From: Maricaulis sp947259345
Lineage (GTDB): Bacteria; Pseudomonadota; Alphaproteobacteria; Caulobacterales; Maricaulaceae
DNA length: 64,000 nt
Assembly: GCA_965217205.1 (NCBI GenBank)
Contig: OZ244254.1
Span: 372,001-436,000 of the forward strand
Direction: 5' to 3'
The notes under the pieces were generated by a model. It searched no databases. It saw nothing but the letters and a program-made list of their open reading frames with translations, and was not told the origin of the DNA. Shown piece after piece: positions 52,691 through 59,899 of this stretch; position 1 is the first letter of the stretch; each line of letters opens with the position of its first letter. Both the position numbers and the translations under genes were made by a program.

Positions 52691-53778
52691 TTGTCGCTCT
52701 CCGGAGGCTGGATCACGGCGCCGGAGGCGAGCATCTGCAGGATGAGGCCGGCTTCGCGAACGACCGTGTCCCGGAAGGCGGGTGTGTCGGTCGACGCGCC
52801 CAGGTTCAGCTCGACCCAACCGCGAGAGCTCGGTCCTTGTGTGTTGCGCCAGATCATGAGGAAGGCTTGCCGCCCCTCCTCGTCGCCCGGCACCGGCGCG
52901 ACGCATTGATGCCAGACATGGGAGGCGCCATTCGCGTCAGACAGGGTGATGTCAGGCAGACGGGTACAGGTGTCTGGCGCGGGGTCCGGTTCGGCGGCTT
53001 CTGGTTGTCCATTGCTGTGCGTAGCGCTGTCCACCGCCTGGAAATTGACACTGATGCCCCAGGTCGCGCTGGCGGCATCTGACGCGGCGTCAAGCTCGCG
53101 CGCAGCATGTGCCAATTGCTCGGCAGTCGCAGCGGTTTCCGGAAAGCGAATATAGCCTTCCGACTGGGCAGTGATGTCGTCCATCAGGCCGGCCCATTGC
53201 TGGACGAGGTTATCGCCGTCCACGCTCACCGCTTCGTTGAAGCGGATATCCGCCACAACCGCGTCGGACATGGCGGCCAGCAAGGTCATGCCATCGGCCA
53301 GCAGGTCCGGATCGGTCGCCTGTATGGTCGCCATGCTGCGCAGATAAAGGGTCTGACCGTCGAGGGGCGCCTGCAGCAGGAGATCGCGTGTGAGCGCGGA
53401 AGCGCCGTCCACATCCTCGGCAAGCAGGCATAGCGTGCCGTCAAAGGCGACACCGCTGCGACTGACCGTACGAACCGGCTCGATCGTGTCGCATGGATCG
53501 GCCTCCGGCTCGGTGGTGGCCATGTGAAAACCGATGGCCGCGCTCCATTCGCCCGCATGCGCAGCTCCGCGAGCCTCCAGCTGGTCACTGAGATCGTCGA
53601 TCTGCAGGGCAAGTTCCTGCCCACCTGCTAGGCTGAAGCGATCCCCGGCCATGGCGGCGATGCGATGGAGGTCCGCAACAATCTCGGGTCCTGAAATTCG
53701 TTCATGGTCTTGCGCCGCGACCGGCGCCAGCAGGCCCGCCGTCAAAGCGGCGGCTATCAATACCTGTCTGATCATCAT
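52687..53778 (-). CDS. Predicted exported protein of unknown function
   Basis: A 363-residue exported protein (signal peptide MMIRQVLIAAALTAGLLAPVAA). Helical N-terminal half and C-terminal beta part with SRGWVELNLGASTDTPAFRD; at least four Cys that could form disulfides. No family recognised. Start codons ATG 53778 and 53775 adjoin; GGGAGGGG is directly upstream. Confidence 0.6.
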   Translation of the reverse strand: MMIRQVLIAAALTAGLLAPVAAQDHERISGPEIVADLHRIAAMAGDRFSLAGGQELALQIDDLSDQLEARGAAHAGEWSAAIGFHMATTEPEADPCDTIEPVRTVSRSGVAFDGTLCLLAEDVDGASALTRDLLLQAPLDGQTLYLRSMATIQATDPDLLADGMTLLAAMSDAVVADIRFNEAVSVDGDNLVQQWAGLMDDITAQSEGYIRFPETAATAEQLAHAARELDAASDAASATWGISVNFQAVDSATHSNGQPEAAEPDPAPDTCTRLPDITLSDANGASHVWHQCVAPVPGDEEGRQAFLMIWRNTQGPSSRGWVELNLGASTDTPAFRDTVVREAGLILQMLASGAVIQPPESDN

Positions 53779-53948
53779 CCCCTCCCTTGGCTGAGGAAAG
53801 AATAGGCGCAAGTTGCGAGGTGTGCACAGCCCCTGAATAGGGGAGGCGAGCGAGACTCGACCGGTGTCCGGCCCGATGCGCTGTGGGGCGAGTGGAATGA
53901 TCGTCCGATCCGGACGTTGCCTGGGCGTAGCGGATAAAGGAGACGTCT

Positions 53949-54149
53949 ATGCTCAAACTGGCGCTCGCCGTCTTCATCGTCGCCCTGGTGGCGGCGCTGC
54001 TGGGTTCTGGCGGGATTGCGGCCGGCGCGGCCTCGGTCGCCTAGATCGTTCTCTTTCTTTTCCTCTTCCTGTTCGCGCTCTTGGTCGTGGTAAGCCTGTT
54101 TCGCGGACGCAGTCCGCGCATCTGTCGCGCTTGCAACCAACCTGCCTGA
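53949..54149 (+). pseudogene. DUF1328 small membrane protein interrupted by an in-frame amber codon
   Basis: Codons 1-31 read MLKLALAVFIVALVAALLG then GGIAAGAASVA, an excellent match to the DUF1328 (YtjA) start. TAG at 54042-54044 takes the place where the family has Lys (ASVAKIL). The frame continues in phase with IVLFLFLFLFALLVVVSLF, the second DUF1328 helix, to TGA at 54147-54149. One substitution (AAG to TAG) explains it. The full product would be about 65 residues. A lipoprotein gene with its own ribosome-binding site follows. Confidence 0.75.
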
Positions 54150-54169
54150 AGCTCCAGAAAGGAACTCCA

Positions 54170-54355
54170 ATGTTTCGCAAGATGATACCCTTGGCCTTTA
54201 CCGTATCCGCCCTCGCCCTGGCGGGATGTACAGATGGCGATGCCGAAAATGCCGGCGAAGATATTGATGCCGCAATCGAGGACGTAACCGGCGAAGAGAC
54301 CGACACGTTTGAAGAGGCCGGTGAAGAGGTTGATGATGAGCCGTCCCGCCATTAG
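54170..54355 (+). CDS. Small lipoprotein, acidic
   Basis: A 61-residue lipoprotein: signal peptide MFRKMIPLAFTVSALALAGC with lipobox LAGC, then an acidic tail (GDAENAGEDIDAAIEDVTGEETDTFEEAGEEVDD). AAGGAA precedes the ATG. It resembles entericidin-like small lipoproteins in size only. Function unknown. Confidence 0.75.
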   Translation: MFRKMIPLAFTVSALALAGCTDGDAENAGEDIDAAIEDVTGEETDTFEEAGEEVDDEPSRH

Positions 54356-54386
54356 GCGCGCGCTGTAGACCTGACAGCCAGACAAC

Positions 54387-54418
54387 AAAAAGGCCCGGGC
54401 GGGCAGCCCGGGCCTTTC
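54387..54418. terminator. Bidirectional intrinsic terminator
   Basis: AAAGGCCCGGGC (54389-54400) and GCCCGGGCCTTT (54406-54417) with loop GGGCA; A and T runs on either side serve both the lipoprotein gene and the convergent ctrA. Confidence 0.85.
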
Positions 54419-54439
54419 CTTAACGCTGAGACCGGTGGA

Positions 54440-55135
54440 TCAGGCGGAGGCTTTTTCCTCGACCGGGTCGCGCAGCACATAGCCGCGGCCCCAGACCGTC
54501 TCGATATAGTGTTCGCCATTGGTGGCCGCCGCGAGCTTCTTGCGAAGCTTGCAGATGAAGACGTCGATGATCTTCAATTCCGGCTCGTCCATGCCGCCAT
54601 ACAGGTGGTTCAGGAACATTTCCTTGGTGAGCGTCGTTCCCTTGCGCAGGGAGAGCAGCTCTAGCATCTGGTATTCCTTGCCCGTCAGATGGACGCGCTG
54701 ACCTTCGACCTCGACCGTCTTGGCGTCGAGATTCACGCCGATCGAACCGGTCTTGATGATGGACTGGGAATGGCCCTTCGACCGACGCACGATGGCGTGG
54801 ATGCGGGCGACCATTTCGTCCTTGTGGAAGGGCTTGGTCATGTAGTCGTCGGCGCCACAGCCCAGGCCGCGCACCTTGTTGTCGATGTCCGCATTGCCGG
54901 TGAGGATCAGGATCGGGGTATCGACCTTGGCCACGCGCAGCGTCTTGAGGACATCGAAGCCCGGCATGTCCGGCAGGTTCAGATCAAGCAGGATGATGTC
55001 GTAATCATACAGCTTGCCCAGATCCACGCCCTCTTCGCCGAGATCGGTGGTGTAGATGTTGAAACCCTCGGATTTCAGCATCAATTCGATGGACTGGGAC
55101 GTTGCCCGATCGTCCTCAATAAGAAGAACCCGCAT
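54440..55135 (-). CDS. ctrA: Cell-cycle master regulator CtrA
   Basis: Response regulator that activates or represses many cell-cycle, flagellar and division genes and blocks the replication origin in caulobacters. The 231 residues comprise a receiver (phospho-Asp51 in IILLDLNLPDMPG, Lys in DDYMTKPF) and an OmpR-type winged helix (LTGKEYQMLELLSLRKGTTLTKEMFLNHLYGGMDEPE...WGRGYVLRDP). The receiver and recognition helix sequences match Caulobacter CtrA closely. The C-terminal end is ...EEKASA rather than the double-alanine degron of Caulobacter, so ClpXP recognition may differ. It is divergent from fliI over a 523-bp control region. Confidence 0.97.
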   Translation of the reverse strand: MRVLLIEDDRATSQSIELMLKSEGFNIYTTDLGEEGVDLGKLYDYDIILLDLNLPDMPGFDVLKTLRVAKVDTPILILTGNADIDNKVRGLGCGADDYMTKPFHKDEMVARIHAIVRRSKGHSQSIIKTGSIGVNLDAKTVEVEGQRVHLTGKEYQMLELLSLRKGTTLTKEMFLNHLYGGMDEPELKIIDVFICKLRKKLAAATNGEHYIETVWGRGYVLRDPVEEKASA

Positions 55136-55163
55136 TGGTCCGCCTCCGGTTTTGCTACCCGGG

Positions 55164-55170
55164 CGAATCA
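55164..55170 (-). promoter_or_regulatory. GcrA-type motif near ctrA start
   Basis: On the minus strand TGATTCG, which fits the GcrA/CcrM motif YGAKTCG. 29 bases upstream of the ctrA start codon. A second exact match lies at 55297-55303. Confidence 0.4.
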
Positions 55171-55195
55171 GTGCGCGCCCGGTCTCATCTGGTGA

Positions 55196-55241
55196 TTAAC
55201 CTTATTCGGACGCTATGCGGAAACCCTTAACGAAAGTTAAC
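55196..55241. promoter_or_regulatory. CtrA-like sites close to ctrA
   Basis: TTAACC at 55196-55201, then TTAA (55227-55230), six bases, TTAAC (55237-55241). The canonical CtrA spacer is seven, so this is an approximate match, but it implies autoregulation, as in Caulobacter. Confidence 0.5.
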
Positions 55242-55296
55242 TGCGTCTTGACCAAGATCTAGAATCGTCCAGTTAGCGAAATTTCGCTGGAAAGCT

Positions 55297-55303
55297 TGAT
55301 TCG
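55297..55303 (+). promoter_or_regulatory. GcrA-type motif TGATTCG
   Basis: TGATTCG matches YGAKTCG and contains GATTC (55298-55302). It stands ten bases from the TTAACCAT at 55313. Confidence 0.4.
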
Positions 55304-55312
55304 AATTTCGCG

Positions 55313-55332
55313 TTAACCATTCAAGGGTTAAC
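55313..55332. promoter_or_regulatory. Paired TTAACC half-sites (CtrA-like)
   Basis: TTAACCAT (55313-55320), the extended CtrA half-site, and its near mirror GGGTTAAC (55325-55332), so that a dyad GTTAACC...GGGTTAAC is formed. It faces both ctrA and fliI. Confidence 0.5.
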
Positions 55333-55474
55333 GGACGCAAATCGGTTGGGATTTGGCGCTGTGCGCGAAAATTGATCAAATATGCGCGATATAAAGTATT
55401 CACAGTGGCCGTCGGTTTTTGCCTGTGGTGACGGGCAAATCGGATCAATCTGAGCCTCGAGAACGCTGCCCAAC

Positions 55475-55483
55475 TTATCCACA
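55475..55483 (+). promoter_or_regulatory. DnaA box TTATCCACA
   Basis: Perfect match to the consensus DnaA box. A one-mismatch relative, GTATTCACA, lies at 55396-55404. It sits 176 bases upstream of fliI and 340 from ctrA. Confidence 0.55.
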
Positions 55484-55503
55484 AGGGATTTCTACCAGTC
55501 CGA

Positions 55504-55567
55504 GACTCGATAACGGAATCGGAATCCGGACGAAACCAGAATCGCTGCGAAACGGGGCTGCAGAATC
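55504..55567. promoter_or_regulatory. Cluster of five GANTC (CcrM) sites before fliI
   Basis: GACTC 55504-55508; GAATC 55516-55520, 55522-55526, 55539-55543 and 55563-55567. Three more (55165, 55262, 55298) lie nearer ctrA. Chance expectation is about one per 250 bases or fewer at this GC content. Confidence 0.6.
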
Positions 55568-55658
55568 TGCCGGGTGTTTACGTCGAGGCAACCGACAGCC
55601 TCTAAACTGTTCTGGAAGTGGCTTTTGTGCCACGCTTTGCAAGGCGGGCTGACCCGTA

Positions 55659-57005
55659 ATGATGGAAACCCTGATCGATCGCGTCGGACGCCTGGATGAC
55701 CGTGTCCTGGAAGGACGGGTCACGGCGCTCAACGGATTGCTCGTCGAAGCCGAAGGCCCCAAGGCCGGTCTGTCCCTGGGCGCGCATGCGCAGATCGAGA
55801 CCGGGGACGGTGTCGCGGAATGCGAAGTTGTCGGCTTTCGCGGCGAGACAGCCTTGATGATGCCCTTCGGTCCGCTGGAAGGGGTTCGTCCCGGTGCGCG
55901 GGCGCGTTTGCAGCCGGAGGCCGCGCGGGTTCGTCCGAGCCGGTCCTGGCTGGGACGAGTGCTCGATGGTTTCGGGCGTCCACTGGATAGTGGCACTCCG
56001 CTGACCGAGGGCGGGACGCCCTATCCCCTTAAAGGCAATCCGCCCAGCGCCCATGGCCGGGCCCGTCTGGGTGACCGGCTGGACCTGGGTGTCCGCGTTC
56101 TCAACAGCTTCGTTCCCATGCGCCGAGGCCAGCGTCTGGGCATCTTCGCCGGCTCCGGCGTCGGCAAGTCGGTCCTCATGTCGATGCTGGCGCGGGCCTG
56201 CGATGCAGACGTCATCGTCATTGGCCTGATCGGTGAACGGGGCCGGGAAGCGCGTGAATTCGTCGATGATGTCCTGGGCCCGGAAGGCCGCAAGCGCTCG
56301 GTCGTCATCACCGAAACCTCGGATGCGCCGGCCCTGGCCCGCCGACAGGCCGCGCACCTGACCCTGACCACCGCGGAGTATTTCCGCGATCAGGGTCTCG
56401 ACGTGCTCTGCCTGATGGACAGTGTCACCCGTTTTGCCCTCGCCCAGCGCGAAATCGGCCTTGCGGCCGGTGAACCGCCGACCACGCGCGGTTACACGCC
56501 ATCGGTATTTGCTGAATTGCCACGGCTACTTGAGCGTGCCGGCCCGGGTCCGGAGCGCACAGACGGCAAAAAAACAGGCTCCATTACCGGTCTTTTCACT
56601 GTTTTGGTGGATGGTGATGATCATAACGAACCCATAGCCGATGCCGTTCGCGGCATCCTGGATGGACATGTGGTCATGAGCCGAGCCATTGCTGAACGGG
56701 GACGCTACCCCGCGATCGACGTCCTGAAGTCGGTCAGCCGGACGGCGCCCGAGGTTTATGATCCCGCCGAGCGACCCCTGGTCGCGGAAGCGCGCAAGCA
56801 TTTGTCGGCCTATGCCGACATGGAAGAATTGATCCGTCTGGGTGCCTACACCCAGGGATCCAATCCCGCGGTGGACCGGGCCATAGAGCTCAACGAACCG
56901 CTGGAAGCGTTCCTCGGCCAGCAAAAAGACGATGCGGCGGACATTCCGTCGACTTTCGCAATGCTGTCCGAGATTTTGGGTGGTGGTGAAGGAGTGCGGC
57001 AATGA
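55659..57005 (+). CDS. fliI: Flagellar export ATPase FliI
   Basis: ATPase of the flagellar type III export apparatus, related to F1-beta. The 448 residues have Walker A FAGSGVGKSVL, GLIGERGREAREFVDD, Walker B region LDVLCLMDSVTRFA and the YTPSVFAELPRLLERAG stretch. It forms an operon with fliJ by a four-base overlap. The start has two adjacent ATGs; the first is used. GANTC and DnaA sites precede it. Confidence 0.96.
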   Translation: MMETLIDRVGRLDDRVLEGRVTALNGLLVEAEGPKAGLSLGAHAQIETGDGVAECEVVGFRGETALMMPFGPLEGVRPGARARLQPEAARVRPSRSWLGRVLDGFGRPLDSGTPLTEGGTPYPLKGNPPSAHGRARLGDRLDLGVRVLNSFVPMRRGQRLGIFAGSGVGKSVLMSMLARACDADVIVIGLIGERGREAREFVDDVLGPEGRKRSVVITETSDAPALARRQAAHLTLTTAEYFRDQGLDVLCLMDSVTRFALAQREIGLAAGEPPTTRGYTPSVFAELPRLLERAGPGPERTDGKKTGSITGLFTVLVDGDDHNEPIADAVRGILDGHVVMSRAIAERGRYPAIDVLKSVSRTAPEVYDPAERPLVAEARKHLSAYADMEELIRLGAYTQGSNPAVDRAIELNEPLEAFLGQQKDDAADIPSTFAMLSEILGGGEGVRQ

Positions 57006-57421
57006 CACGCTCACATGAACCCTTGATCCGGCTGGCCCGGTTCAAGGTGGAAGAATTGCAAAAACAGATGGCCGAGCTGGATCGCTCGCGCGCAGCCCTG
57101 ATCGGTCAGATCGAACGCCTCGAAGCGTCCGTTCCGGAAGAGCAGGCAGCCGCGGCCCAGTCCAAGGAAGGCTATGTCGCCTATGGCTCCTATGCGCAGG
57201 CAGTGATCAAGCGGAAGGAAAACATCCGCGCTTCGCTGGACGAGGTGGATGTCCAGGCCGACGCACTGCGTGACCGCCTGTCGGAAGCCTTCACCGATCT
57301 CAAGAAGTACGAGCTCCTGGAAGAACGCCGTCTCGCCCGGATCGAACAATCCGTGCGCGCGGCCGAACAGGACGAACTCGACGAAATCGCCCAGATCCGT
57401 CACGGCCGCGCCTCGCACTGA
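57002..57421 (+). CDS. fliJ: Flagellar export protein FliJ
   Basis: A 139-residue coiled-coil protein that links FliI to FlhA and recycles chaperones. Almost entirely helical with heptad-like patterns (PLIRLARFKVEELQKQMAELDRSRAALIGQIERLEASV and LRDRLSEAFTDLKKYELLEERR). ATG overlaps the fliI stop (ATGA). A perfect terminator hairpin follows. Confidence 0.88.
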   Translation: MTRSHEPLIRLARFKVEELQKQMAELDRSRAALIGQIERLEASVPEEQAAAAQSKEGYVAYGSYAQAVIKRKENIRASLDEVDVQADALRDRLSEAFTDLKKYELLEERRLARIEQSVRAAEQDELDEIAQIRHGRASH

Positions 57422-57440
57422 TCCAGCGAGCACTGTGACC

Positions 57441-57482
57441 ACACAAAAGGCCCCGAACCTGCTGGTTCGGGGCCTTTTGTGT
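57441..57482. terminator. Terminator after fliIJ
   Basis: Nineteen-base perfect stem, ACACAAAAGGCCCCGAACC (57441-57459) and GGTTCGGGGCCTTTTGTGT (57464-57482), loop TGCT, with T-rich right side. Confidence 0.9.
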
Positions 57483-57509
57483 TTTGGATGGGGCTCCGTG
57501 CAACCAATT

Positions 57510-57625
57510 GTCATCCCCGCCGGAAGTCCCGCGAAGGCGGGACGCAGGGCGGGGACCCAAGTGGTGGCCATCAGTTTGGTCCCTGACTTTCGCCCGGCCT
57601 GCGCCGGGCGTCCATCAGGGATGAC
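57510..57625. repeat. GTCATCCC-type composite repeat
   Basis: GTCATCCCCGCC...CCGCGAAGGCGGG...GGGGACCC followed by a GC hairpin (CGCCCGGC/GCCGGGCG) and closing GGGATGACA. Outer arms TTGTCATCC/GGATGACAA pair. The left part resembles the repeat at 2298-2336. Between the fliIJ terminator and the convergent TonB receptor gene. Confidence 0.55.
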
Positions 57626-57664
57626 AAACTTGCGGTCAAACTGATCGAAACTGTCCCCACTTGG

Positions 57665-59749
57665 CTAGAACGCTTGCGACCAGCTCACATCGAGGCGGAC
57701 CGACCGGCCCGGCTCGCTGGTGCCCGCGAAAACGCGGTCATAATCATGGTCGAGCAGGTTCTCGATGCCGGCATTGAGGCGCAGGCCGCTATCGGCGAAG
57801 GGCTGCCAGCGGGCATAGGCGTCGGCGACGACATAGCCGGCCCGGTGTTCGGCGACGTCCAGCGGTTGGTCATACGCGGTCGCCGCGGCGATCCGTCCGC
57901 CCAGGGTCAGACGGCTGTTCTCGAAATGCCAGCGGCCATCCACAAAGAGGCGGGTCGGCGCGAGCGAGCCGAGCGGATCGCCGGTCGCCACGTCCTTGCC
58001 GTCAATGCCTGTGAGCGAGGCGTCGAGCGAGAAGGCGCCTTCGCTCAGGCCGAGCTGGACCTCATAGCCTTCCAGTTCAGCCGATCCGACATTGCGGCTC
58101 TGCGTGGTACCGGCCGAGCAGGGGGCGAAGAAAGGCGGGGCAAAGCACGTCGGGTCGAAGGCGAAATCGACGAAAAGATCGATCAGATTGTCGGCCTTGG
58201 TCTGATACCAGGAGGCGCTGACATCGAGCCGGTCCAGATTGATCCGGTCGGCCAGGTCCATCCGGAAGCCGATTTCCAGGGTTTCGGTTTCTTCCGGCAG
58301 CAGGTCCGGATTGGCGATGAATTCATTCGAGATGAAGGTTGGCGGCCCCAGGATGATGTGCGGCAGGGAGAAATGCGTGCCGTCGAGGTAGAGCTCATTG
58401 ATCGACGGCGCCCGGAAGGCCTCGCCCCAGCTGACGAAGACATTGAAATCCTCGATCGGGGCATAGGTCGCCGCGAAACGGCTGGAGGTCGCATCGCTTG
58501 AGACGGTTGTGGTGGTCGGGGTCGAGGTTTCGAACGAGTCCTGGCGCACGCCCGGCAGAAGGATGACCCGGCCCGGCAGGCCGAAGGGGGCCGGTCCGTC
58601 CAGTTCCAGCTGGACCCAGCCGGCCGAGAACTGGCTGTCGGCATCCGGCGCGCCGCCGCGGACACCGCCGGTCTCGGCACTGTCATACCCATCCTGGCTG
58701 TCCTCGTAATACTCGCCGCCGACTGTCAGCCCGGCGTCAAAGGCGCCGAGGGTGAAGTCGAAACGCTGGTCGAGGCGGATGCCGGAGGTCTCCAGATCAC
58801 GGCGGAGCTCGCGGCCCGACACGCTCTCGGTCTCATCGACGCCGGTCTCATTGCGATAGACAGTGACGTCCAGATCGAGCCAGCTGATTGCGGGCGGCGC
58901 GATGGACGCGTTGAGGGTGATCGCATCGGATGTGATCTCCTTGTCGACCAGCGCGTTGAGCGATCCGACACCGGCCACGCCCTGGGCATTGTTGGGCTCG
59001 GTCGCACTGCCATTGAAGCTCTGCCAGCTGAGTTCTGCGCGGACGCCATCGCTCAGATCGGCGCCCAGCTTGAACAGGCCGGAGACGCTTTCATCCTCGG
59101 CGGGCAGGTCGGCCCCGGATCCCAGCGTGATATCGCCGGACTGGCGGGCCGAGACGGAGGCGAGGGCGTCGAAGGCGCCCGAGCGGCCATAGAGGCTGAG
59201 CGAGCCGCGGCCTTCTTCGTCGACCGAGCGATAGCCCGCCCCCAGCCCATAGCCCCAGGTCTCGCCCGCATTCAGCAGATCATGGGCGCTGGCGGTGCGG
59301 AAGGCGACCACGCCGCCCGAGGCGCCGGACCCGTATAGCGCCGAAGCCGGCCCGCGCACCGCGTCGATGCCGACCAGCAGGGCCGGGTCGACAAAGAAGA
59401 CGCCATCATGGGCCGAGCCAAAATTCTGCCGTGCGCCGTCTAGCAGGAGGGTGGTGTTCTCCCGGCCCTGGCCGCGCAGGGAAATGGTTTGCCCGGTCCG
59501 TCGCGGTCCGCCGGAGACTTCCACGCCGGGCAGCTGGCGCAGAAGATCATCGAGATCAGCCGGGCGGGTAAGGTCAAGGGTTTCGGTGTCCACGCTCGCC
59601 GTGGCCCCCGGATAGACGAAGCTGTCGAGCCGGGTCCGGGTCGCCTCGACAATGATCACATCCTCGCCGGTCTCCGCCTCGCCCTGCTGGGCAAGGCCGG
59701 GCGTGGCCAGGGTGAGGAGGGCGGTCGTGGCGAGAAAAACGCGTTTCAT
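57665..59749 (-). CDS. TonB-dependent receptor, haemoglobin/transferrin/lactoferrin type
   Basis: A 694-residue outer-membrane receptor for haem or iron carriers. Signal peptide to GLAQQG, plug domain with TRPADLDDLLRQLPGVEVSGGPRRTGQTISLRGQ and ENTTLLLDGARQNF, and barrel end VRLDVSWSQAF with terminal Phe. The TonB box is not certain (VIIVEATRTRLDS). The family is 'TonB-dependent hemoglobin/transferrin/lactoferrin receptor'. Two Fur-like boxes lie upstream and the DUF6607 lipoprotein is divergent. Confidence 0.9.
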   Translation of the reverse strand: MKRVFLATTALLTLATPGLAQQGEAETGEDVIIVEATRTRLDSFVYPGATASVDTETLDLTRPADLDDLLRQLPGVEVSGGPRRTGQTISLRGQGRENTTLLLDGARQNFGSAHDGVFFVDPALLVGIDAVRGPASALYGSGASGGVVAFRTASAHDLLNAGETWGYGLGAGYRSVDEEGRGSLSLYGRSGAFDALASVSARQSGDITLGSGADLPAEDESVSGLFKLGADLSDGVRAELSWQSFNGSATEPNNAQGVAGVGSLNALVDKEITSDAITLNASIAPPAISWLDLDVTVYRNETGVDETESVSGRELRRDLETSGIRLDQRFDFTLGAFDAGLTVGGEYYEDSQDGYDSAETGGVRGGAPDADSQFSAGWVQLELDGPAPFGLPGRVILLPGVRQDSFETSTPTTTTVSSDATSSRFAATYAPIEDFNVFVSWGEAFRAPSINELYLDGTHFSLPHIILGPPTFISNEFIANPDLLPEETETLEIGFRMDLADRINLDRLDVSASWYQTKADNLIDLFVDFAFDPTCFAPPFFAPCSAGTTQSRNVGSAELEGYEVQLGLSEGAFSLDASLTGIDGKDVATGDPLGSLAPTRLFVDGRWHFENSRLTLGGRIAAATAYDQPLDVAEHRAGYVVADAYARWQPFADSGLRLNAGIENLLDHDYDRVFAGTSEPGRSVRLDVSWSQAF

Positions 59750-59765
59750 GATGAAGTCCCGTGTT

Positions 59766-59780
59766 TGCGAATGATTTGCA
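59766..59780. promoter_or_regulatory. Fur-like box 1
   Basis: TGCGAAT-G-ATTTGCA, a 7-1-7 inverted repeat with one mispair, fits the alphaproteobacterial Fur pattern TGCnAAT-n-ATTnGCA. 17 bases upstream of the receptor start. Confidence 0.55.
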
Positions 59781-59818
59781 CTTGCTGCGTTCTGCCGCTT
59801 GCGTTATGCGAATGCAAG

Positions 59819-59833
59819 TGAGAATCTTTATCA
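59819..59833. promoter_or_regulatory. Fur-like box 2
   Basis: TGAGAAT-C-TTTATCA, a 7-1-7 repeat close to the classical TGATAAT-n-ATTATCA. 66 bases before the DUF6607 gene. Confidence 0.5.
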
Positions 59834-59899
59834 ACAACACGTCATTTTCCTCAGGGTCATTCCAGAGACCCACCGCAATCCAGAGACAAAGAGGGGCTT

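Larger units (their letters stand above)
55136..55658. other. ctrA-fliI divergent control region
   Basis: No gene. It contains TTAACC half-sites, TTAA-N6-TTAAC, a perfect DnaA box, two GcrA-type motifs and eight GANTC sites (listed separately). AT content is clearly above the genome average of this window. Confidence 0.7.
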
